This document shows, piece by piece, positions 8,056 through 17,492 of a DNA stretch of 55,337 nt. The notes under the pieces are model-generated. The model did not search any database. It saw nothing but the letters and a program-made list of their open reading frames with translations, and was not told the origin of the DNA. The stretch's first letter is position 1, and every line of letters starts with the position of its first letter. The position numbers and the translations under genes are program-made. Origin of the DNA: an uncultured Planctomycetia bacterium. GTDB taxonomy: Bacteria; Planctomycetota; Phycisphaerae; FEN-1346; JAACEH01. The stretch spans positions 1 to 55,337 of the forward strand of contig CAIYVX010000004.1 of NCBI GenBank assembly GCA_903929765.1, given 5' to 3'.

Positions 8056-8832
8056 ATGGCGAGTTTTTTGGAAGTTCTTCAGGATCCGACGTCGATGAAC
8101 TCGATGAAGTTCCTCGGGGCGGGTCTGGCCATGGGCCTGGCGGCCATCGGACCGGCGGCGGGTCAGGGCTATGCGGCGGGCAAGGCGGCGGTGGCGATCA
8201 GCCGCCAGCCGGTCCTGGCGGGCACGATGCTCCGGACGCTGCTGATTGGCCAAAGTATCGCCGAAACGTCGGGGATTCTGGGTCTGGTGGTGGGCATCAC
8301 GCTGCTGGTGGGAAGCAAGTCGGCGTTGCCGGACTGGTCGGTGGCGGCGGCGATGATCGGGTCGGGCCTGGCGGTGGGCCTGTCGGCCATGGGGCCGGGG
8401 CTGGGCAGCGGATTGATCGTGGGCAAGGCCCTGGAGGCCATCAGCCGCACGCCGGGAGCGACGGGCAAGATAACGATTACCATGTTGCTGGGCCAGGCCC
8501 TGGCCGAGAACGCCTGTATTCTGGGATTCGTGGTGGCCATGCTGCCGCTGCTGACCAAGAACAAAATTCTCGATACTGGCGACGAGACTTATTGGGTGAC
8601 GGTCCTGGGAGGCATGGGGCGGCACATTGGCGCGGGCCTGTCGATCGGCCTGGGGGCCTTTGGGGCGGCGGTGGGCATCGGGTACGCGGGATCGCGGGCG
8701 GTCGGCGGCGTGGGGGCCAATATCGACCACGCGAGCACGATTCAGCGGACGATGTTCGTGGGCATGGCGGTGAGCGAGTCGATGGCGATCTCGTCGTTTG
8801 TGGTGGCGATTACGCTGCTGATGACGGGGTGA
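8056..8832 (+). CDS. atpE: ATP synthase subunit c, triple-hairpin fusion
   Basis: This 258-residue protein contains three consecutive F/V-type c hairpins, about residues 18-85, 97-166 and 183-256, each with two transmembrane helices. The ion-binding glutamates are E70, E151 and E241, so none has been lost. In helix 1 of each hairpin, the position four residues after the Pro (or equivalent Ala) reads Q37, S118 and I208. The residue after each Glu is T71, N152 and S242. Hairpin 1 therefore has the Q...E-T pattern seen in Na+-binding c subunits, while hairpins 2 and 3 lack the glutamine. Normal F-type c subunits are 70-90 residues. The three units differ at many positions, so this is an old fusion, not an assembly duplication. 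A separate single-hairpin c gene follows. Confidence 0.9.
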   Translation: MASFLEVLQDPTSMNSMKFLGAGLAMGLAAIGPAAGQGYAAGKAAVAISRQPVLAGTMLRTLLIGQSIAETSGILGLVVGITLLVGSKSALPDWSVAAAMIGSGLAVGLSAMGPGLGSGLIVGKALEAISRTPGATGKITITMLLGQALAENACILGFVVAMLPLLTKNKILDTGDETYWVTVLGGMGRHIGAGLSIGLGAFGAAVGIGYAGSRAVGGVGANIDHASTIQRTMFVGMAVSESMAISSFVVAITLLMTG

Positions 8833-8835
8833 CGG

Positions 8836-8872
8836 AATTAAAAATTCAAAATTCAAAATTAAAAATGTAAAA
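8836..8872. repeat. Heptad array 8
   Basis: About five 7-mers (ATTAAAA, ATTCAAA, ATGTAAA) lie just after the stop of the fused c gene. Confidence 0.85.
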
Positions 8873-8930
8873 GTAACAACAGAAAAGTAAAAAAAGAAAA
8901 GGCAAGGAACAACAGAAGGAGAAAGAAGCG

Positions 8931-9200
8931 ATGGATCCGAAAGCGGCGGAAGCGTTGGCACACGGTTTGATGCTGGGCGGGGCGTTCCTGGGCGCGGGGT
9001 TGTGCATGGGCCTGGGGGCGGTGGGTCCGGGTCTGGGCCAGGGATTTGCGGCCGGGCGGGCCTGCGAAGGTATTTCGCGGCGGCCGGATCAGGCCGGAGC
9101 TTTGACGCGGACGATGTTGATCGGCCAGGCCGTGGCGGAGTCGTGCGGCATTTATTCGCTGGTCGTGGCGTTGTTGCTGATTTTCAGCACGGGAAAATAA
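8931..9200 (+). CDS. atpE: ATP synthase subunit c, single hairpin
   Basis: This 89-residue proteolipid has two helices joined by the polar loop ACEGISRRPDQAG. Helix 1 has VGPGLGQGFAAGRA with Q37. Helix 2 has AESCGIYSLVVALLL with E70, S71 and Y75. Gln, Glu-Ser and Tyr at these spacings match the Na+ ligand set of Ilyobacter and Acetobacterium c subunits, so Na+ coupling is plausible but not proven. A good AGGAG lies 9 bp before the ATG, stronger than the site of the fused c gene, which suggests higher expression of this form. Confidence 0.93.
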   Translation: MDPKAAEALAHGLMLGGAFLGAGLCMGLGAVGPGLGQGFAAGRACEGISRRPDQAGALTRTMLIGQAVAESCGIYSLVVALLLIFSTGK

Positions 9201-9209
9201 GAACGGCAG

Positions 9210-9238
9210 GCTTAAGACTTAAGACTTAAGGCTTAAGG
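9210..9238. repeat. Heptad array of a second type (CTTAAGA)
   Basis: Four tandem 7-mers, CTTAAGA or CTTAAGG, follow the atpE2 stop. The unit contains the palindrome CTTAAG and differs in sequence from the ATTAAAA arrays but has the same 7-bp period. Confidence 0.85.
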
Positions 9239-9251
9239 AACAACAAACGGC

Positions 9252-9282
9252 AGGACAGGGCAAGCCCTGTCCCTACTAACGG
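9252..9282. repeat. Hairpin element, CCTACTAACGG tail
   Basis: A 9-bp stem GGACAGGGC/GCCCTGTCC (9253-9261 with 9264-9272) is followed by CCTACTAACGG. Near copies occur at 2222-2252 and 13174-13201. Confidence 0.8.
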
Positions 9283-9322
9283 CAACAGCGGCGGCCTCTG
9301 GTTATTTAGCGAGGCGGTTCAT

Positions 9323-10558
9323 ATGACACCGACAAAAAAGCTGATCCTCAAGATTCTGGTGGGGGTTTATGTGGTCCTGATCGTGGCTTTCCTGGCCCAG
9401 AGCGTGCTGCGCACGCAGGCGCCGGCGGCTCGGTGCGCCCTGAGCGAAAAGCTGGTCGGGGCGACGCTGGCGGAACCGCTGGAGTTGAAGAGCCTGAAGG
9501 TTCAGGCGGTGACGGCGGAACAGGTGGAGGCTCTGGGCACGGCTCGGGTGAGCGCGCTGGGCACGGGCGATGCGGCAGTGAGTGTAAACGCGGCGCTGGT
9601 CGGCAAGACGCTCCAGGCCCCGGCGCTGCCCACGGGCACGACGATCAACGAGGCCCTGTGGAACCACGTTCTGGCTCCGGAAAAACTGTTTCGCGAGAAG
9701 GCCGGCGTGGTCGGCTTCGCCCGCATCGCCGGGACCGAGACCGGCGTGGAGTGGACGCTGAACGCCAAGCTGGTCGGAGCCGAACTGGCCGAGCCGCTGG
9801 AATTGAAGTCGCTGGATGGCAAGGTGGCAACGGCTGAGGTGATCAAGGGTCTGACGAGCAGCCACGTCAGCGAGATGGCCACGACGGGCGACCCGGAGGC
9901 GGTGGTGGGGACGAGCCTGGTGGGCCAGACTTTTCGCCGGCCGGTGCTGCCAGCGGAGACGGCCGTGACCGATGATCTCTGGAAGAACGTTCTGGCGGGC
10001 GAAAAGGAGTTCCGCGAGGCGGCCAAGGAGCCGACGACGCTTTACGTTCGCGGGTCCGGCGGTATCATGAATTTCGACCTGACGCTGGTTTTTGTGGTGA
10101 TCAACTTCCTGGGCCTCTTGGTGCTGTTGCGGCTGTTCCTGTGGGAACCGATTCTGGGAATTCTGGACAAGCGTGCGGAGACGATTCAGGGCGACCTGGA
10201 CAGCGCCGCCACGGACCGCCGCGAGGCCGAGTCGCTCAAGACGCAGTACGACCGGCAGATCGTCGGGGCCAAGCAGGAGCGTCAGCAGTTGGCGGCCGAA
10301 GGTCGCAGCGAGGGCGAGGCGGAGAAGCAGAGAATCGTGGCCGAGGCCAAGGCGGAGTCGGAGCGGGTCATGGCCCGGACGAAAGAGGAATTGACGGCGG
10401 CGGCGGCGCGGGCCCGGACGGAGCTGCAGAAGGAAGTGGGTCAACTGAGCGTGCAGGTGGCCGAACAGATTCTCCGGCGCGAGGTGCGGGCGGAGGACAA
10501 TGAAAGGCTCGTGCAGGAGTTTCTGGTGAAACTCAAGGAAAGCGGAATTAAAAATTAG
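9323..10558 (+). CDS. atpF: ATP synthase subunit b with an N-terminal anchored repeat domain
   Basis: This 411-residue protein has a C-terminal part from M249 (MNFDLTLVFVVINFLGLL, WEPILGILDKRAETI) that is a canonical b subunit: one transmembrane helix at 253-274, then a long charged coiled coil that links Fo to F1. Before it sit an extra transmembrane helix (about 8-26) and two copies of a roughly 100-residue domain (about 39-137 and 145-240). Each copy has two LVGxTLxxP-type half motifs (43, 92, 150 and 199). With b in its normal orientation, this domain would lie outside the cytoplasm between two membrane helices. Usual b subunits are 150-170 residues. An internal start at 10067 could also make a standard b, but no strong ribosome site precedes it. 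The last residues, IKN, come from a heptad array. Confidence 0.9.
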   Translation: MTPTKKLILKILVGVYVVLIVAFLAQSVLRTQAPAARCALSEKLVGATLAEPLELKSLKVQAVTAEQVEALGTARVSALGTGDAAVSVNAALVGKTLQAPALPTGTTINEALWNHVLAPEKLFREKAGVVGFARIAGTETGVEWTLNAKLVGAELAEPLELKSLDGKVATAEVIKGLTSSHVSEMATTGDPEAVVGTSLVGQTFRRPVLPAETAVTDDLWKNVLAGEKEFREAAKEPTTLYVRGSGGIMNFDLTLVFVVINFLGLLVLLRLFLWEPILGILDKRAETIQGDLDSAATDRREAESLKTQYDRQIVGAKQERQQLAAEGRSEGEAEKQRIVAEAKAESERVMARTKEELTAAAARARTELQKEVGQLSVQVAEQILRREVRAEDNERLVQEFLVKLKESGIKN

Positions 10559-10582
10559 AAATTAAAAATGAAAAATTAGAAG
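10547..10582. repeat. Heptad array 9
   Basis: Five 7-mers (ATTAAAA, ATTAGAA, ATGAAAA) begin within the last codons of atpF and supply its stop codon TAG. Confidence 0.85.
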
Positions 10583-10643
10583 CAAAAGAAGAAGCAACAA
10601 AACGGCAAAAGCAACGGCATGAGATTTGGGTGGTGGAGAGCGA

Positions 10644-10770
10644 AACCCCTCACCCGGCCCTGAAGGGCCACCCTCTCCCAGGGGAGAGGGGTGAAGAAGA
10701 AGCAACAGCAACAAAAACGGCACAGGGCCGGGACGGCCCTGCGACTCACGGGCAAGATGCCCGTGCCACG
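10644..10770. repeat. Three adjacent hairpin elements between atpF and atpH
   Basis: (i) 10648-10697 is CCGGCCCTGAAGGGCC plus CTCTCCC-AG-GGGAGAG and GGTGAAGAA, nearly the same as 2053-2106. (ii) 10724-10740 is AGGGCCG-GGA-CGGCCCT. (iii) 10747-10765 is CACGGGCA-AGA-TGCCCGTG followed by CCAC, identical to the element at 22770-22792. Confidence 0.8.
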
Positions 10771-10799
10771 GTGAAACGGTAAAACGGCAGAAGAAGAAT

Positions 10800-11339
10800 A
10801 TGAGACACACGGCTCTGGCGGATCGATACGCGAAGGCGGTGCTCCAACTGGCCCAGGAAGCCGGCCAGGTGGAGGCGGCGGGGAACGAGTTGTCGCGTCT
10901 GGCGGCGACTTGTCTGGGCGACCGGCAGGCACGGACGTTCTGGCGGAGCGCCAAGGTTCCGGCCGACGACAAGCAGCACACGTTGCAGGACGTGCTGGAG
11001 GCGATGAGCGCCCAGGCGATAATCCGCAATACGGCCAACCTGCTCTTGGAGCACGGGCGGTTTTTCATCCTGCCGGAGATTGCGGCCTGTTACCGGAGCC
11101 GCGCTTTGGAACTGACCGGGGTGCTGGAGGCCACGGTGACTTCTTCGGCGGCGCTGTCGGAGCAGGATCTGACGCAGGTGTCGCAGGGTCTGGCGGCGAG
11201 TTACGGCAAGACGATCCGGCTGCGGGCGGAGGTGTTGCCGGACCTGCTGGGCGGCATTCAGGTGCGTATCGGGAACACGGTGATTGACGGGTCGGTGCGC
11301 GGGCGGCTGAGTGCGATGGAGCGGGCATTCGAAGAATGA
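10800..11339 (+). CDS. atpH: ATP synthase subunit delta (OSCP)
   Basis: This 179-residue, normal-length delta subunit joins the b stalk to the top of F1. It starts with the typical ALADRYAKAVLQLAQEAG and ends with GGIQVRIGNTVIDGSVRGRLSAM, the conserved C-terminal signature of delta (GG...G..v.D.S....L). It is in the usual position between b and alpha. No strong ribosome site is visible (GAAGAAGAAT before the ATG). Confidence 0.93.
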   Translation: MRHTALADRYAKAVLQLAQEAGQVEAAGNELSRLAATCLGDRQARTFWRSAKVPADDKQHTLQDVLEAMSAQAIIRNTANLLLEHGRFFILPEIAACYRSRALELTGVLEATVTSSAALSEQDLTQVSQGLAASYGKTIRLRAEVLPDLLGGIQVRIGNTVIDGSVRGRLSAMERAFEE

Positions 11340-11372
11340 AAAATGAAAAATTAAAAATGCAAAATTAAAAAG
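11336..11372. repeat. Heptad array 10
   Basis: Five 7-mers (ATGAAAA, ATTAAAA, ATGCAAA) begin at the atpH stop codon. Confidence 0.85.
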
Positions 11373-11409
11373 CGAAAAAGAAGCAACGGCAAAAATAACG
11401 ACAACAGCA

Positions 11410-11437
11410 TACCCCAGCAAGGCTGGGGGCTTGAAAA
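11410..11437. repeat. Hairpin element CCCCAGC/GCTGGGG
   Basis: A 7-bp stem (11412-11418 with 11422-11428) is followed by GGCTTGAAAAG. It is a near copy of the element before atpB and lies 24 bp upstream of atpA. Confidence 0.75.
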
Positions 11438-11461
11438 GAAAAACAGAAAAAGGAACAGGTC

Positions 11462-13024
11462 ATGCAGACCAACATCAGGCCGGAAGAAGTGAGTCACGTT
11501 TTGCGGGAACAGATCCGCAACTACGAAGGGGCCCTCGACGTCGATGAGATCGGCGAAGTGGTCGAGGTGGGCGACGGCATCGCCCGCGTCTTCGGCCTGG
11601 ATAAGTGCATGTCCAACGAGTTGCTGGAACTGCCGAACGGCGTGTTCGGCATCGCCATGAGCCTCGAGGAGGACAACGTCGGCGTGGTGCTGCTGGGCGA
11701 CGACCGGCTGGTGCGCGAGGGGCACACGGTGAAACGCACGGGGCGGATCGTCGAGGTGCCGGTGGGCGACGCTATGATCGGCCGGGTGGTGAACGCTCTG
11801 GGCCAGCCGGTGGACGGGCGGGGCGAGGTGAAGACGGACCGTTTCCGGCCGGTGGAAATCGTCGCGCCGGGGATCGTCAAGCGGCAGCCGGTCTGCGAGC
11901 CGGTGCAGACGGGGATCAAGTGCATCGATGCCATGACGCCGATCGGGCGCGGGCAGCGCGAACTGATCATCGGCGACCGGCAGACCGGCAAGACGGCGAT
12001 CATCATCGATACGTTTATCAATCAGAAGACCGAGAATATGATTTGCATCTATGTGGCCATCGGTCAGAAGCGTTCGACCATCGCCCGGATCATCAAGGCC
12101 CTGGAGGAAGCGGGGGCGCTGGCCTACACGATCATCGTGGCGGCCTCGGCCTCGGAAGCGGCCCCGATGCAGTACTTGGCGCCTTACGCCGGGTGCGCCA
12201 TGGGCGAGGAGTTCATGGCCCAGGGCAAACACGTCCTGATTGCCTATGACGACCTCTCGAAGCACGCCGTGGCTTACCGGCAGATGATGCTCCTGCTGAG
12301 AAGGCCGCCGGGACGCGAGGCTTATCCGGGCGACGTGTTCTACCTGCATTCGCGGTTGCTGGAGCGGGCGGCGAAGATGTCGGCCAAGGAAGGCGGCGGG
12401 AGTCTGACGGCGCTGCCGGTGATCGAGACGCAGGCCGGGGACGTGTCGGCGTACATTCCGACAAACGTGATTTCGATTACCGACGGGCAGATTTTCGTCG
12501 AGAGCGATCTGTTCTACCAGGGCGTGCGGCCGGCCATGAACGTCGGCATCAGCGTGAGCCGCGTCGGCGGCGCCGCCCAGATCAAGGCGATGAAGAAGGT
12601 GGCCGGGCGGTTGAAGCTCGACCTGGCTCAGTACCGCGAGTATGCGGCCTTCGCCCAGTTCGGCTCGGACCTGGACAAGGCGACGCAGCAGATTCTGGCT
12701 CGCGGCGAACGGATGACGGAAATTCTGAAGCAGCCGCAATTTTCGCCCATGCCGGTGGTGGAACAGGTGGCGATCATTAAGGCGGCCAACGAGGGCTTGC
12801 TGGACGAGGTGCCGGTGGCGGATTGCCGGCGGTTCGAGGCGGAGTTCCTGTCGTGGCTGCGCACGAATCGCGGGCAACTTCTGGAGGAACTGAAAAAGAA
12901 GGGGGCCTTCGACGATGCGCTGGACAAGGCCTTCAAGGCGGCGGGCGCGGAATTCAAGGGCAGCTTCCTGCCGACGGAAGTTGTTTCGGCGGTCACGGAC
13001 GTGGAGACGGAGAAAAAGAATTAA
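11462..13024 (+). CDS. atpA: ATP synthase subunit alpha
   Basis: This 520-residue non-catalytic nucleotide-binding subunit of F1 has the N-terminal beta-barrel segment [29 protein letters not shown], the P-loop GDRQTGKT near 171-178, and the VSRVGGAAQ region (about 360-368) with the arginine finger. The C-terminal helical domain is complete. Length and motifs are those of an active alpha. AAGGA lies 8 bp upstream of the ATG. The final N is encoded at the edge of a heptad array. Confidence 0.97.
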   Translation: MQTNIRPEEVSHVLREQIRNYEGALDVDEIGEVVEVGDGIARVFGLDKCMSNELLELPNGVFGIAMSLEEDNVGVVLLGDDRLVREGHTVKRTGRIVEVPVGDAMIGRVVNALGQPVDGRGEVKTDRFRPVEIVAPGIVKRQPVCEPVQTGIKCIDAMTPIGRGQRELIIGDRQTGKTAIIIDTFINQKTENMICIYVAIGQKRSTIARIIKALEEAGALAYTIIVAASASEAAPMQYLAPYAGCAMGEEFMAQGKHVLIAYDDLSKHAVAYRQMMLLLRRPPGREAYPGDVFYLHSRLLERAAKMSAKEGGGSLTALPVIETQAGDVSAYIPTNVISITDGQIFVESDLFYQGVRPAMNVGISVSRVGGAAQIKAMKKVAGRLKLDLAQYREYAAFAQFGSDLDKATQQILARGERMTEILKQPQFSPMPVVEQVAIIKAANEGLLDEVPVADCRRFEAEFLSWLRTNRGQLLEELKKKGAFDDALDKAFKAAGAEFKGSFLPTEVVSAVTDVETEKKN

Positions 13025-13054
13025 AAATTAAAAATGCAAAATTAAAAATTAGAA
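13018..13054. repeat. Heptad array 11
   Basis: There are five 7-mers (ATTAAAA, ATGCAAA, ATTAGAA); the atpA stop codon lies in the first unit. Confidence 0.85.
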
Positions 13055-13107
13055 GCGAGAAGAAACGGCAACAACAACCAGGATGAGTTTGGACGAAACA
13101 GGTACAC

Positions 13108-13201
13108 CCTCATCCTACCCTCTCCCTCATGGGAGAGGAGTGAAGAAGTAGAAGAAGTAGAAGAAGCAACAGCCGGACAGGGCAAGCCCTGTCCCTACTA
13201 G
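13108..13201. repeat. Two hairpin elements between atpA and atpG
   Basis: (i) 13119-13144 is a CTCTCCC-TCAT-GGGAGAG hairpin with the GGAGTGAAGAA tail. (ii) 13175-13194 is GGACAGGGC/GCCCTGTCC with the tail CCTACTAG. A GTAGAAGAA repeat separates them. The second element ends 20 bp before atpG. Confidence 0.8.
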
Positions 13202-13221
13202 AAACAAAGGCAGCGGCAGAG

Positions 13222-14090
13222 ATGGCGAGTCTTCGGGATATTCGGCGGCGCATTCGCAGCGTGCGCAACACGCAGCAGATCACCAAGGCCATGAAAATGG
13301 TTGCGGCGTCGAAGCTGCGCAAGGCCCAGGCGCGGCTGATGGCCATCCGGCCCTACGAGCAGGCCGTGGGCCAGATGCTGCACACGGTGCTGGCGCGGCT
13401 GATGGGCGATGAGAATCCGCTGCTGGTCGGGCGCGGGGGTAAGCGAGTTTCGCTCATCCTGATTACCGGCGACAAGGGGCTGTCGGGGGCGTTCAACAAC
13501 AACGCCATTCGGCGGGCGGAAGGGTTCATCCGGGAGCGGCCGGACCAGGAAGTGGCGGTCACGGCCATCGGCAAGAAGGGGGCGCGGTATTACCTGAAGA
13601 CGCCCGGCCATCATCCTGCGGCGGTTTATACCGGGCTGTCGGAGGCAGTGACTTTCGCCCAGGCGGCGGCCATCATGTCGAAGCAGGTGGCCGGATACCT
13701 GGCCGGCGAGTGCGACGAAGTGCACGTCATCTACAGTTATTTTCAGAGCGCGATCGCCCAGCAGGTGCGGGTGGAGAGGTTGCTGCCGTTCGAGACGGCG
13801 GAGGCGGCGCGCGAGGCTCCGGCGGCGGCGCAGGAAGTTTATCTGCTGGAACCGTCGGACGAAGAAGTGGCGGCGCGGATTTTGACGGAGAGCCTGAATA
13901 TCCGGCTGTTCCGGGCGCTTCTGGAAAGCGCTTCGAGCGAGCACGGGGCGCGGATGACGAGCATGGACAACGCGACGAAGAGCGCGGACGATATTATCGG
14001 GGCGCTGACGCAACAGTTTAACCGGGCGCGGCAGTCGATGATTACGACGGAGATCGCGGAGATTGTCGGCGGGGCGGAAGCACTGAACAA

Positions 14091-14094
<4 letters not shown>
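13222..14094 (+). CDS. atpG: ATP synthase subunit gamma
   Basis: This 290-residue central-stalk subunit has the N-terminal helix RDIRRRIRSVRNTQQITKAMKMVAASKLRKAQ, the GDKGLSGAFN motif (about 90-99), and the C-terminal helix MTSMDNATKSADDIIGALTQQFNRARQSMITTEIAEIVGGAEAL. All are conserved gamma features. The length is normal. It turns inside alpha3beta3 and couples to the c-ring, so it must fit the unusual rotor encoded upstream; no compensating change is obvious in gamma. Confidence 0.96.
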
Positions 14095-15573
<1,479 letters not shown>

Positions 15574-15591
15574 TGGCGCGAGCGTTCGACG

Positions 15592-15625
15592 GACATGGCG
15601 GCAAACGACGGCCGCCAGGCCACCC
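15592..15625. repeat. Degenerate hairpin element, GGCCACCC tail
   Basis: CATGGCGGC...GGCCGCC is followed by AGGCCACCC. It resembles the CATGCCACCC elements (compare 34628-34662) with stem mismatches. It lies between atpD and atpC. Confidence 0.5.
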
Positions 15626-15648
15626 GCGCAATTGAAGGGTAGAATTAT

Positions 15649-16062
15649 ATGCCGCTAAATGTAACCATTCTCACGCCGGGCCGCTGTCTGCTCAAAGAGA
15701 CGCCGTGCCGGCAGGTCGAGTTGCCGGTGGCCGGCGGCCGGATCGGCGTGCTGGAAAATCACACGCCGCTGGTGACGCCGCTCGAGGTCGGGGAAATCCG
15801 CATTCTGCCGGCTGAGGGCGAGACGGTGCAGTACCTGGCCATTTCGTCGGGGATGGCCGAGGTGACGCCGGAGCGGGTGCTGATCACGGTCCATGCGGCG
15901 GAGTCGGCGGAGGAGATCGACGTGGCGCGGGCCCAGGCGGCGCGCGAGCGGGCGGAGAAGAGATTGCGGGAGCGGGCTAACCTGGATATTGACCGGGCCG
16001 AGCTGGCCATGGCCCGGGCGGCGAATCGGCTGCGCGTGGCCCGGCGGTCGTCCGGACTCTGA
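15649..16062 (+). CDS. atpC: ATP synthase subunit epsilon
   Basis: This 137-residue protein has the N-terminal beta-sandwich with ELPVAGGRIGVLENHTPLVTPLEVGEIRI, which contacts gamma and the c-ring, and a C-terminal helical hairpin (about 85-135, rich in Ala/Arg). It is the last gene of the operon. AAGGG lies upstream of the ATG. The C-terminal hairpin is full length, so epsilon-type inhibition of hydrolysis is possible. Confidence 0.93.
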   Translation: MPLNVTILTPGRCLLKETPCRQVELPVAGGRIGVLENHTPLVTPLEVGEIRILPAEGETVQYLAISSGMAEVTPERVLITVHAAESAEEIDVARAQAARERAEKRLRERANLDIDRAELAMARAANRLRVARRSSGL

Positions 16063-16202
16063 GTTGCAAACCTAACCCGCTAGCAGGCTGCTGACAATAG
16101 GGTATTGCAGCAGTATTCCTCACCTCACAGAAACAGACTTATCTAAGATCGCTTAGCATTTATCGATGGGGTACTCTCTCGGGGAAAGTATGCCGGCCTT
16201 CC

Positions 16203-16245
16203 TCACACCTTGCCCCCGAAAGGCCGGGGGACAAGGTGTGGCACC
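16203..16245. repeat. Hairpin element between converging atpC and nrdG-like genes
   Basis: An outer 9-bp stem CACACCTTG/CAAGGTGTG (16204-16212 with 16232-16240) plus an inner CCCCC/GGGGG is followed by GCACC. It sits between convergent genes and may stop transcription, but no T run follows on either strand. The rest of 16063-16283 holds no gene I can see. Confidence 0.6.
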
Positions 16246-16283
16246 TTGGAAGTAACCAGTCACTCGTGGAACGCTCTAATCAA

Positions 16284-17039
16284 TCACGCATTCCGCAGCC
16301 GCGAGGGGGGATTGAAGCGGCGGGCGACGGCGAGGAGCGATTCCATTTCGCCGACGGCGTAGGGTTTCATTTCGCGCAGTTCCGGTTCGAGGGCGTGCTG
16401 GGGATCGAAGCGTTGGAGGACGTAGGGGACGCCGGCGGGACCGGCGCGGTCGGAGAGGTGGCGGGCGATCCATTCCACGGCGGCGGCATCGACGAAGGCC
16501 GGGCAGCAGGTGGTGCGAAATTCTATTTCCAGTCGCGGCCCATCTTTTTTCGCGCCGGCGGCGATCAAGAGGCCGATCGATTTTTCGATGGCTTCCAGAT
16601 CGACCTCGCAGCGGGCGACTTCGACCATGCGGCCGTCGAGGGCGGTTTTGATGTCCATGCTCACGGCGTCGAGGCGGCGCTCGTCAATGAGCGGCGAGAG
16701 AATTTCCGGCCGCGTGCCGTTGGTGTCGAGCTTGACGGCCAGGCCCAGGCCGTGGAGTTCGTCGCAGAGGGCCGAGAGCTTGGGCTGCAGCGTCGGCTCT
16801 CCGCCGCAGATGACCACGCCGTCGATCCAACCCTTTTTCGATTCCAGGTAGCGACGGACTTCGGCGAAGGGGATGACCTCGGCCTGTTCGGCAGTCAGGA
16901 GCGGCCCGGCGTGGCAATAGGCGCAGCGGAGGTTGCAGGAGGGCAGGAAGAGGATGGCGGCGATGCGGCCCGGCCAGTCGATCAGGGTCGAGGGGATGAA
17001 GCCGCGAATCGGCGGCAAGCGATCAAGGGTCGTGGTCAT
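16284..17039 (-). CDS. nrdG: Anaerobic ribonucleotide reductase activating protein (NrdG2-like radical SAM)
   Basis: This 251-residue radical-SAM enzyme has the cluster motif CxxxCxxC at C35, C39 and C42 (CNLRCAYC) and a GGEPTLQ motif near 78-84. The opening GFIPSTLIDWPGRIAAILFLPSCNLRC is typical of the NrdG2/TIGR02495 group, which generates the glycyl radical on the class III reductase NrdD under anoxia. NrdD itself is not in the window. The neighbouring small thioredoxin-like gene upstream on the same strand fits redox supply to this system. Pyruvate formate-lyase activase is an alternative. Confidence 0.82.
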   Translation of the reverse strand: MTTTLDRLPPIRGFIPSTLIDWPGRIAAILFLPSCNLRCAYCHAGPLLTAEQAEVIPFAEVRRYLESKKGWIDGVVICGGEPTLQPKLSALCDELHGLGLAVKLDTNGTRPEILSPLIDERRLDAVSMDIKTALDGRMVEVARCEVDLEAIEKSIGLLIAAGAKKDGPRLEIEFRTTCCPAFVDAAAVEWIARHLSDRAGPAGVPYVLQRFDPQHALEPELREMKPYAVGEMESLLAVARRFNPPSRLRNA

Positions 17040-17120
17040 GGGCGCCGCCGTTCTTTAAGAGCAGTTAACGCTGGCCTGTGCCCCGCCGGCCTGGCTGCGG
17101 CTTCGCGTGGCGTTGTCGTT

Positions 17121-17151
17121 CGCACGGCGGGACAAGACCCGCCGTGGCACT
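17121..17151. repeat. Hairpin element, GTGGCAC tail
   Basis: A 9-bp stem CACGGCGGG/CCCGCCGTG (17123-17131 with 17138-17146) has the loop ACAAGA and the GCAC tail. It has the same frame as 270-302 with a different stem. Confidence 0.75.
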
Positions 17152-17153
17152 GG

Positions 17154-17441
17154 TTAAACCTGAATCTGCAAGCCGAGGGCCTTGGCCACTTCCTCGCTGG
17201 GGGGCACGACGCCTTCCCAGCGTCCGAGGGGCTGGCCGGCGTCGCCCATGACGATGGTCACGGGGATGACGTCGTAGACGTCGTAGAACGCGCCCTGGGC
17301 ATTGCCGTCGGGCGAGTCCATATCGACGAACTCCAGGGGCACGGTGGCCGCGACGTGCCACTTGTTCAGGTAATGGGCCAGCTTTTCCTTGGTCGATTTG
17401 CATTTGGCGCAACCGGGCTTGCCGTAGACATCGATTCTCAT
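17154..17441 (-). CDS. Small thioredoxin/glutaredoxin-like protein
   Basis: This 95-residue protein has a CxxC site at C11/C14 (GKPGCAKCKSTKEK), followed by a thioredoxin-like pattern with cis-Pro in DVIPVTIV. It resembles the short redoxins encoded next to anaerobic ribonucleotide reductase activases, and here it precedes the nrdG-like gene by about 110 bp. It is probably a cytoplasmic disulfide reductant for NrdD; the partner is inferred from position only. Confidence 0.7.
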   Translation of the reverse strand: MRIDVYGKPGCAKCKSTKEKLAHYLNKWHVAATVPLEFVDMDSPDGNAQGAFYDVYDVIPVTIVMGDAGQPLGRWEGVVPPSEEVAKALGLQIQV

Positions 17442-17492
17442 TTGTAATATCCCGCTTCAGTTATGATTGTCCGAGTTAAGGTCAGGGGCGCC

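Noticed and set aside
8056-8832. Triple c as an assembly-duplicated single c gene
   Set aside because: The three units differ at key residues (Q/S/I; T/N/S) and in loop length; a collapsed or repeated read artefact would be nearly identical.
11351-12877. 508-codon minus-strand frame over atpA
   Set aside because: His/Arg/Leu-rich shadow of atpA with no family motif.
16078-16110. Insertion-sequence end (TAGCAGGCTGCTGA)
   Set aside because: It recalls terminal repeats of some IS families, but no partner end or transposase is nearby; one short motif is not enough.
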